Shown here: piece after piece, positions 15,391 through 20,097 of the stretch
Layout of the letters: each line of letters opens with the position of its first letter
How positions within the stretch are numbered: position 1 is the first letter of the stretch
Source: a virus
Length of the DNA stretch: 20,097 nucleotides
Virus record (IMG/VR): IMGVR_UViG_3300024346_006028
Location: 1 to 20,097 of that record
Strand: one strand, 5' to 3'
Notes under the pieces: model-generated
What the model was told of the DNA's origin: nothing
Databases searched by the model: none
What the model saw: the letters and a program-made list of their open reading frames with translations, nothing else
Position numbers and translations under genes: made by a program

Positions 15391-15641
15391 TTAGAGAAGT
15401 AAAGACTTTCGGTATAAAGCGCTCTTCGCTCTTTTGGCGTGGTATTTCCCCAAACCCCAAAAAATATCTCGTTCTTTATTGCATAGTCTAAACATTGTTT
15501 TGCAACTGGACATTTAGAGCAAATTTCTTTTGCTTTTCTATAAAGGGCAATTTCTTTTCCCATATGTTCTTCGGATGGAAAAAACATGTCTGTCATGCTC
15601 GTGCAAACTGCCTGCTCAAGCCACGGTTCTTTAATGCTCAT
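15387..15641 (-). CDS. WhiB-family iron-sulfur transcription regulator
   Basis: The 84-residue protein has the four WhiB cysteines C13, C41, C44 and C50 in C-x27-C-x2-C-x5-C spacing, which ligate a [4Fe-4S] cluster. The turn after the cluster reads GVWGN (62-66), where most family members have GVWGG. The following PKERRAL is the usual basic tail, though the C-terminal basic region is short. WhiB proteins bind the primary sigma factor and change promoter choice or sense redox state; they are found in actinobacteria and their phages. This one could repress or redirect host transcription, or control the phage's own late genes. The start has AAAGGGAA about 4-11 nt upstream and the gene ends inside the helicase start (ATGA). 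Confidence 0.93.
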   Translation of the reverse strand: MSIKEPWLEQAVCTSMTDMFFPSEEHMGKEIALYRKAKEICSKCPVAKQCLDYAIKNEIFFGVWGNTTPKERRALYTESLYFSK

Positions 15642-15662
15642 TGTTCCCTTTGATTGTAGTTT

Positions 15663-16106
15663 TTATCTTGCTAAAGCAGACCAGAGTTCCAAGTCGTGCG
15701 ATTCTGGGTCTAGTCCAGACAATTCGCTCTGTTGCTTATGAATCATTATAGCGTTTGCTAACACTTCTGCGCGCGAATTGTTGTCATTTCCGCCGAACAT
15801 CATTGTTTTTACTTCGGTGATTCTGCGTTGAAGACCCGCTTTGTAGCGTAGTGCTTTGCGTTGCCATCCGTCAAATTTTTCTTTTTCAAACTTGTATTCT
15901 TCTGAATCAACAATGTTCAACTTGACATCTTCTGTCATCATTGAAATCCTGTCACGGTGATATGTCATTTGGGAATCTAATTCGTTAAGAGCGTTGATGA
16001 GTGAATTAAGCCAGTTGGCGTGGTTTTCTGGACTATTAAGAAAGTCCACTTCTTCGTCTGTCGCTTGGCCTTTGCATTCACGCTTAGCCATATCTTGAAT
16101 ATCCAT
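15663..16106 (-). CDS. Unknown helical protein (147 residues)
   Basis: The frame starts at ATG 16106-16104 with TAGGAA about 6 nt upstream and ends 21 nt before the WhiB-like gene. The protein looks entirely helical and soluble. An N-terminal charged part is followed by HANWLNSLINALNELDSQMT, then a long amphipathic region with many Lys/Glu/Arg (about 70-100, with KFEKEKFDGWQRKALRYKAG) that could be a coiled coil. There is no cysteine cluster and no membrane segment. I do not recognise a family. It shares an operon with the WhiB-like regulator and the SNF2 helicase and may have a DNA-related or regulatory role, but that is only context. Confidence 0.75.
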   Translation of the reverse strand: MDIQDMAKRECKGQATDEEVDFLNSPENHANWLNSLINALNELDSQMTYHRDRISMMTEDVKLNIVDSEEYKFEKEKFDGWQRKALRYKAGLQRRITEVKTMMFGGNDNNSRAEVLANAIMIHKQQSELSGLDPESHDLELWSALAR

Positions 16107-16152
16107 TAATTCCTACTTAATTGCGCCCTTGTGGGCATTTGGTAATTGTACA

Positions 16153-16174
16153 GGCGTGGGTATTTCAACCCGCC
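16153..16174 (-). terminator. Weak hairpin after the putative holin gene
   Basis: On the minus strand GGC-GGGU (16174-16168) can pair with ACCC and GCC (16161-16158 and 16155-16153) around a 6-nt loop, with a 2-nt bulge. It begins 5 nt after the TAA of the holin-like gene. The following sequence is not a U-run, so it may be a weak terminator, a pause site or nothing. Confidence 0.25.
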
Positions 16175-16179
16175 ATAAA

Positions 16180-16344
16180 TTAGTCGCTTTTAAAAACTGC
16201 GCTAAGCAAATGTGCTACCAATGCGGTGACGCTAATTATAACCCCATAGGTGCGCGTTTGGCCGCTGAGCGTAATTAGAACTAATCCAGTACCGCCAAGT
16301 GTCCATGACAATTCATTAATTTGGTCCGCTATTTTTTTCAACAT
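16180..16344 (-). CDS. Putative holin (54 residues, two membrane helices)
   Basis: This short gene starts at ATG 16344-16342. TAGGAGA lies 6-7 nt upstream and overlaps the stop codon of the secreted protein gene, so the start is well supported. The protein begins with a basic/polar amphipathic piece (MLKKIADQINELS), has a first membrane helix (TLGGTGLVLITLSG, about 15-28), a short polar loop with QTRTYG, and a second helix (VIISVTALVAHLLSAVF, about 35-51), then a charged end. Small size, two helices and position after a putative endolysin fit a holin that opens the inner membrane at lysis. Holins share little sequence, so the call rests on topology and context. Confidence 0.72.
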   Translation of the reverse strand: MLKKIADQINELSWTLGGTGLVLITLSGQTRTYGVIISVTALVAHLLSAVFKSD

Positions 16345-16353
16345 ATTTGTCTC

Positions 16354-18552
16354 CTACCGTCTCGTTCTTGTGGAACGCTTTTTGTTTGTGTCGGGGGCAC
16401 CGCCGCCACCGCCGCTATTACCTGAACCGCCTGGTGTTCCAGAACCGCCAGAATTTCCTGTTGGTGCACCGCCTGCACCAGGGGCAGCAAGCATTGCTCC
16501 AGCAGCAGCCGCTGCTACAACTACTCTTCTTGTCCCAACATCAACCGCTGAACCGAGCGGGGCATATGCGTCAATTGCACCATCGAACACATTAATTTCA
16601 GATTCCATCGATTCTCTTACTTCGGTTGGTGCGTCCTGAACAGCCTCAACTAGTTGTGCTGCTTCTTCTGGTGTTACATTTGATATGTCAACAGCGTCAA
16701 AAATTTCTGTTGCCTGTTCTCCGTCAATGCTTTGCAAAACCTTTCCGCTCGTGGCAAGGTCTGTTGCTTGGTCTTCCGTAACGCCGTTTTCAATTACTGA
16801 ATCAACTGCGGCCGCAACCTGGTCTGGTGTAATTGTTTCGGATTCCAATACTCCAACCAGTTCCTCAAACTGCTCGTTTGAAATTGGCTCATCCAAGACC
16901 GCTCCGATAATTGCATCAAACTTCTCATCAGAGATTGGCTCGTCAAACACGGCTTCAAGGGCATTAGTAAACTGCTCTGTAGTTAAAGGCTCGTCAAAGA
17001 CCGCTTGTACCGCAGTATCAAACTGTTCGTCACTCAAAGACTTAGTGTCTTCAAACACTGCGCTAACAGCGTCTTCAAACTGAGCGTCAGAAAGCGGACC
17101 ATCAAACACTGCCGTAACCGCATCTTCAAACTGTGCTTCAGAAAGTTTGGTTGGGTCTTCAAAGACCGCATCTACAGCAGCAGCAAAGTTATCATTAGAC
17201 ATGGGTCCGTCAAACACTGATTCAATAACCGTAGCGAATTGAGTATCTGTTAGTTCTTGGTCAAGAAGCGAGGAGACAACAGCGGTAAGTTCTTCTGGCG
17301 TTCCTGCATCTGCAACTAAATCACCAACGGCATTTGCAAGTCCTGCATTAGACATAGGACCATCAAAAATATCTGCAACTGCAGCATCAGCAGCGTCTTG
17401 GACTGCTTCTGGAACAACTATCGGCGGCTCGTCCGTTTGTGTTGTTGTCTCTTGTTCTGGGGCATATTGTGGTACCGAGGCGGCGGGTCCATCACCCTCG
17501 GGGTAACTTTCGCTCGTGGGTGTCTCAACTGGGGTTACCTCCACTGGTGTATCAAATATTGTTTCAATAAGAGTCGTTGTAGTTGGGGAAATTGGTGTTT
17601 CTATTTCAGGAATTGAGACAGTGGTGTTTTCTGTTGGAGGTGTTTCAATAGGTGGAGGAACAACCAGTGGTTCCGTAGTAGTGGTATTATCGGGGTATGT
17701 GGTTGTGGTCGATACCTCTGTTGTTGTGGTTGTTGATGTTGTGGTGGTCGTGGTAGTAACGGGAGTTGCACTAACAGTAAATGTCTCAACCATTGACGAA
17801 TAGACACTAAGTGTGTCGTTGTCTGCACGAACCCTAAATTGGTACTCAGTTCCGTTTGTAAGGTTGTAAACAACAGCCCATGTATTTCCAGTTGAAATAG
17901 CATAGGAAGTTTCCCAGTTATTGTCTGAGAAGAAAACCGCATAGCGCTCTGGGTGTGCATATCCTTCACCTTCTTCTGGAGCATCCCAGGAAAGAGCAAC
18001 GCTTCCTTCATATGGAATTGCACGGGGGTTTGTTGGAGTCCTCATAGCCAATGGTGGCAAAGTTGTCGTGGTCGTACTCGTAGTTGTGCTGGTCGTAGTT
18101 GTTGTACTTGTTGTACTTGTTGTACTTGTCGTAGTTGTGGTGGGTGGAGCGTTTGTCGGAGCAGAAGCAGACTCCACTACATAGGAAGTTCCGTACCATG
18201 AATTGGGGTTTCCACAACAGACACTTGTGCGAAGACGATATGTCCCAGTGTTTTGAACACTGTAGGAAATGTATGAATCCAAGCCATAGTAGTCGTCATT
18301 TACGGCAAGAACCGTGTTGTCGCCGTCGTACAACCACAATTGGCTATCAATTCCGTACTGCTGAGCGTAGGTTCTTATGGTGAAAGTCGTACCAGTCTCA
18401 AGGACAAAGTAATAGTCGTTTGGTCCAGTTGTAGTAAAAGTTGTTGTTTGGGGGACTTCATCAGCCGCTTTTACGGCGCTGAAACCAAAACCACCCGTTA
18501 TGAACTGAAGCAAAGCGTAAAGTATTAAAGAAGCGCCTATTTTTCTATTCAC
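16354..18552 (-). CDS. Large secreted repeat protein with PPC-like and Fn3 domains
   Basis: The 732-residue protein starts with a signal peptide: N-terminal MNRK, a hydrophobic core and a likely cleavage after AVKA (26-29). Residues about 33-128 resemble a bacterial pre-peptidase C-terminal (PPC) beta domain, with DSQLWLYDGDNTVLAVNDDY and NTGTYRLRTS. A Thr/Ser linker (136-166) leads to an Fn3-like domain (about 172-262, with VALSWDAP and LTNGTEYQFRVRA) and a second Thr linker (264-296), then a Pro/Thr/Glu region. Residues about 400-590 are some eleven 17-19-residue helical repeats of form LSxxQFxxAVxAVFDxP. The end has a hydrophobic run (RRVVVAAAAAGAMLAAP), a Gly-rich stretch and a basic tail KKRSTRTRR. 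No catalytic domain is seen. A GTG start without Shine-Dalgarno follows TATAAT by 6 nt. It lies between the endolysin and holin candidates. An outer-envelope or adhesion role, or a lysis aid, is possible; function is unknown. Confidence 0.87.
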   Translation of the reverse strand: MNRKIGASLILYALLQFITGGFGFSAVKAADEVPQTTTFTTTGPNDYYFVLETGTTFTIRTYAQQYGIDSQLWLYDGDNTVLAVNDDYYGLDSYISYSVQNTGTYRLRTSVCCGNPNSWYGTSYVVESASAPTNAPPTTTTTSTTSTTSTTTTTSTTTSTTTTTLPPLAMRTPTNPRAIPYEGSVALSWDAPEEGEGYAHPERYAVFFSDNNWETSYAISTGNTWAVVYNLTNGTEYQFRVRADNDTLSVYSSMVETFTVSATPVTTTTTTTSTTTTTEVSTTTTYPDNTTTTEPLVVPPPIETPPTENTTVSIPEIETPISPTTTTLIETIFDTPVEVTPVETPTSESYPEGDGPAASVPQYAPEQETTTQTDEPPIVVPEAVQDAADAAVADIFDGPMSNAGLANAVGDLVADAGTPEELTAVVSSLLDQELTDTQFATVIESVFDGPMSNDNFAAAVDAVFEDPTKLSEAQFEDAVTAVFDGPLSDAQFEDAVSAVFEDTKSLSDEQFDTAVQAVFDEPLTTEQFTNALEAVFDEPISDEKFDAIIGAVLDEPISNEQFEELVGVLESETITPDQVAAAVDSVIENGVTEDQATDLATSGKVLQSIDGEQATEIFDAVDISNVTPEEAAQLVEAVQDAPTEVRESMESEINVFDGAIDAYAPLGSAVDVGTRRVVVAAAAAGAMLAAPGAGGAPTGNSGGSGTPGGSGNSGGGGGAPDTNKKRSTRTRR
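16783..17355 (-). repeat. Tandem repeats coding for 17-19-residue helical units in the secreted protein
   Basis: About eleven units, each near 51-57 bases, code for residues 400-590. The best preserved central units read LSEAQFEDAVTAVFDGP, LSDAQFEDAVSAVFED, LSDEQFDTAVQAVFDEP and LTTEQFTNALEAVFDEP. The protein pattern is kept better than the DNA, which points to selection on the repeat fold. Outer units are more diverged (for example ITPDQVAAAVDSVIENG). Confidence 0.8.
17665..17763 (-). repeat. Thr-rich linker repeat (second linker)
   Basis: This codes for residues about 264-296 of the secreted protein: runs of Thr broken by Ser, Glu, Val and Pro. The DNA is built from variants of ACN codons. 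It separates the Fn3 domain from the Pro/Glu-rich region and would be an extended, probably glycosylatable spacer. Confidence 0.7.
18055..18147 (-). repeat. Thr/Ser-rich linker repeat (first linker)
   Basis: This codes for residues about 136-166, mainly Thr with regular Ser. The DNA shows short direct repeats of a 9-base unit (ACAAGTACA-like, three copies near 18105-18130). It links the PPC-like domain to the Fn3 domain. Confidence 0.7.
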
Positions 18553-18558
18553 CCCATA

Positions 18559-18564
18559 ATTATA
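18559..18564 (-). promoter_or_regulatory. -10 element of a leaderless promoter for the secreted protein gene
   Basis: A perfect TATAAT ends 6 nt before the GTG start at 18552, so transcription would begin at the start codon. No ribosome site is present. The upstream region is very AT-rich but I see no good -35 at 16-18 nt. Confidence 0.5.
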
Positions 18565-18605
18565 AAATAATTATATGGATAGAATATGTACTTCTTTGGT
18601 ATGCC

Positions 18606-19133
18606 TTACGCAGGCTTAGGAAGTGCCCGCCATGCTGCTTCAAATTTTGCAGCATCTTTTGCCATCTCTGGAGAAAGTTCTACATGCAACCACATACCGC
18701 CGAAACTTCCAGCGTTATCATCGACGGTAAAAATTTTTACCCCAGCAGAATTTTCGCCTCTTGAGCACCTGAACCCGCGACCATAGCCCTTGTTCTTGTC
18801 TTTAGTGTTTGCATCATATGCATAGTCGTGAATTTCTTCAATGCCGAGTTCTTTGGTGTGAGCAAGGAACCAGTCCCACATAGCAACGCCGACTTTGCGG
18901 TCTGAATAACCAATGTCGATAGCAGCACCAGTGGCGTGAACTGACATCCACTTTTCCATACCTGGGTCGCCCATCTTCTTGCCTTCAGTATGAGAATTTC
19001 TCATCAATCGCGGGGAATAAATCCCCAAATTCTTGGTTTTCCAACGGGCCGCACAAAGCGCATTTAATTTTTCCGTACCTGGCTGAGCACCTTTTCCGTC
19101 AAAACTGGGGTAATAAGAATATTTTCTTGGCAT
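18606..19133 (-). CDS. M15-type peptidoglycan peptidase, putative endolysin
   Basis: The 175-residue protein carries the zinc-site pattern of the M15/VanY-type peptidases: SVHATGAAIDI (64-74) gives His66 and Asp73, and WLHVEL (148-153) gives His150. These enzymes cut peptide stems or cross-links of peptidoglycan. The length fits a single catalytic domain; no separate wall-binding domain or signal peptide is present, so export to the wall would need a holin. The N-terminal 60 residues contain KLNALCAARWKTKNLGIYSP, which probably packs on the catalytic domain. It starts a block with the secreted repeat protein and a holin-like gene. The ATG at 19133 has no Shine-Dalgarno but has TATACT 6 nt upstream. 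An alternative role is a virion-associated wall peptidase for DNA entry. Confidence 0.88.
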   Translation of the reverse strand: MPRKYSYYPSFDGKGAQPGTEKLNALCAARWKTKNLGIYSPRLMRNSHTEGKKMGDPGMEKWMSVHATGAAIDIGYSDRKVGVAMWDWFLAHTKELGIEEIHDYAYDANTKDKNKGYGRGFRCSRGENSAGVKIFTVDDNAGSFGGMWLHVELSPEMAKDAAKFEAAWRALPKPA

Positions 19134-19139
19134 GACCCA

Positions 19140-19145
19140 AGTATA
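19140..19145 (-). promoter_or_regulatory. -10 element of a leaderless promoter for the endolysin gene
   Basis: TATACT ends exactly 6 nt before the ATG at 19133. A second TATACT-like copy lies about 12 nt further upstream (CTATACTGG near 19150-19158). The -35 region is not convincing. The same spacing occurs before two other genes in the window. Confidence 0.45.
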
Positions 19146-19165
19146 TACCAGTATAGGCTGATTAT

Positions 19166-20097
19166 CTAATTACTTCTTAGTTCGTAGAAGCCTTTGCCCC
19201 AAAGGGTGAGGAGTCTTTCAAAGTACTTCTCGTACAAAAGAGCATTTGCTTCTAAGCCGAAACGGTTAACTGCGTATTCTCTGATTGCCTTACGGTCAAG
19301 ACTCGGAGCGGCAACAGCAGCATCAATGAATTGTTGCAATGAGCGACAACGGAATCCGTTTACTCCGTGAACGATGTTTTCAGGGAAAGCGCCCCAGTCT
19401 GTACTGATTACAGGGGTTCCACACGCCATAGCCTCAGCCACAACCAGACCAAAAGGTTCCGTGTAAATCGTGGGCACAAATGAAGCAATCGCCCCACCCA
19501 TCAACTTGGCTCGTTCTTCCGTCCCCACAACGCCTACATACTCACCGTAATCGGGTACAGTTCCATGCCCAGCGACGATGAGACGCTTTCCTAGGTGTCT
19601 ACAGACATCTACTGCCACCTGATAGCCCTTACGGTCAATTAAGCGTCCTATGAAGAGGTAGTAGTCATCTGGAGTCTCCCTGAATGGGAAGTCTTTGATA
19701 TCCACATGGCCAGGGATTACATCGTCATAAAACTGACCATCAACATCGTTGGGATTGCCAGCCGCCGCCCCATAAATAACATGCATCCAAGCGTAGGACT
19801 CAAATACCTTATACTTGGCAAAAGCACCGCCATACCCGACCTCAAACTCTACGGTCATATTGCTTGGGAAGGCGTCAGCGATTACTTTGTGTGCCCGTCC
19901 ACCGATTACGCAAATAAAATCTTTGGGCTGAATTCGCTTAGCCATCTCTTCAATGGCAGTATTGTTAAATTTAACCCAATGAGGCAGTGAGTAATCAAAA
20001 GAGGCAAGGGAGTAATGCTTGCCTTCTAGCGAGTCAAGGCGTTCCTGTTCTGAGATACACATGATGTTCTCGTCGCATGGAGCATCAGTAAATTCTC
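19166..20097 (-). CDS. Glycosyltransferase family 4-type protein, 5' end outside the window
   Basis: The frame is open from the right edge to TAG 19168-19166. An ATG at 20062 exists, but the frame continues upstream of it with EFTDAPCDENI, and much of the N-terminal Rossmann domain would be missing if it started there, so the gene is probably cut by the window. The C-terminal GT-B domain is clear: LFIGRLIDRKGYQVAVDVCR with RLIVAGHG, then FVPTIYTEPFGLVVAEAMAC followed by GTPVI. The E-x7-E pair of GT4 enzymes (both Glu in EPFGLVVAE, codons near 19459-19433) binds the donor nucleotide sugar. A closing ENIVHGVNGF is typical. It would move a sugar from a nucleotide donor to an unknown acceptor: phage DNA, a virion protein or host surface glycan. 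Such genes are frequent in actinophages. Confidence 0.9.
   Translation of the reverse strand, partial: EFTDAPCDENIMCISEQERLDSLEGKHYSLASFDYSLPHWVKFNNTAIEEMAKRIQPKDFICVIGGRAHKVIADAFPSNMTVEFEVGYGGAFAKYKVFESYAWMHVIYGAAAGNPNDVDGQFYDDVIPGHVDIKDFPFRETPDDYYLFIGRLIDRKGYQVAVDVCRHLGKRLIVAGHGTVPDYGEYVGVVGTEERAKLMGGAIASFVPTIYTEPFGLVVAEAMACGTPVISTDWGAFPENIVHGVNGFRCRSLQQFIDAAVAAPSLDRKAIREYAVNRFGLEANALLYEKYFERLLTLWGKGFYELRSN

Noticed and set aside
16127-16143. GCCC-ACAA-GGGC hairpin before the 147-residue gene
   Set aside because: Only four firm base pairs and no U-run; it is likely to be chance.
16149-16156. TACAAT as promoter of the 147-residue gene
   Set aside because: No -35 at acceptable distance, and TTGAAA lies only 12 nt upstream of it.
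18055-18147. CRISPR-like short direct repeats
   Set aside because: The repeats are in frame, code for Thr/Ser linkers in a secreted protein, and have no spacers of even length.
20060-20062. ATG at 20062 as start of the glycosyltransferase
   Set aside because: The frame remains open to the window edge with protein-like sequence, and a start here would remove most of the N-terminal domain of a GT-B enzyme.

Overview
The window looks like part of the genome of a long-tailed siphovirus (or an equivalent prophage) that infects an actinobacterium. Every gene I can support is on the minus strand, so transcription runs from right (20097) to left (1). The actinobacterial host is inferred from a WhiB-type iron-sulfur regulator with its four cysteines, and from a secreted protein with long Thr/Ser linkers of the kind common in actinobacterial extracellular proteins. 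Base composition is moderate (mid-40s % GC by eye), which suggests a lower-GC, perhaps aquatic, actinobacterium rather than a soil streptomycete or mycobacterium. I see no integrase, capsid, portal, terminase, tRNA, CRISPR array or insertion sequence, so I cannot tell lytic from temperate.

Layout in the direction of transcription. (1) 20097-19166: a GT4-type glycosyltransferase whose start lies outside the window. (2) 19133-16180: a lysis-like block with an M15-type peptidoglycan peptidase (putative endolysin), a large signal-peptide-bearing repeat protein (PPC-like domain, Thr linkers, Fn3 domain, about eleven short helical repeats, hydrophobic C-terminus) and a 54-residue two-helix membrane protein (putative holin) that is absent from simple long-ORF lists. 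(3) 16106-13540: a coiled-coil unknown protein, a WhiB-like regulator and a SMARCAL1-like SNF2 helicase; WhiB and helicase overlap by 4 nt. (4) 13485-12880: a small membrane protein whose ribosome site lies in an inverted repeat, and a peptidoglycan-binding-domain protein. (5) 12804-1076: the tail module with major tail protein, tail assembly chaperone with a -1 frameshift extension, 1727-residue tape measure, Dit-like protein, a 1358-residue mosaic tail hub/fibre protein ending in an S74 intramolecular chaperone, and a small unknown gene. (6) 1067-1: a 52-residue protein and the start of a gene that may be an Erf/Rad52-like recombination protein, probably the entry into the DNA-metabolism region.

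Regulation can be partly read from the sequence. The major tail protein gene has its own sigma70-like promoter and is followed by a hairpin, so it looks like a separate high-output unit. Three genes (tail chaperone, secreted repeat protein, endolysin) share one start design: a TATANT hexamer exactly 6 nt before the start codon and no good Shine-Dalgarno, as expected for leaderless mRNAs. Most other genes have clear Shine-Dalgarno sequences or are translationally coupled. No stretch longer than 300 bases lacks a gene.
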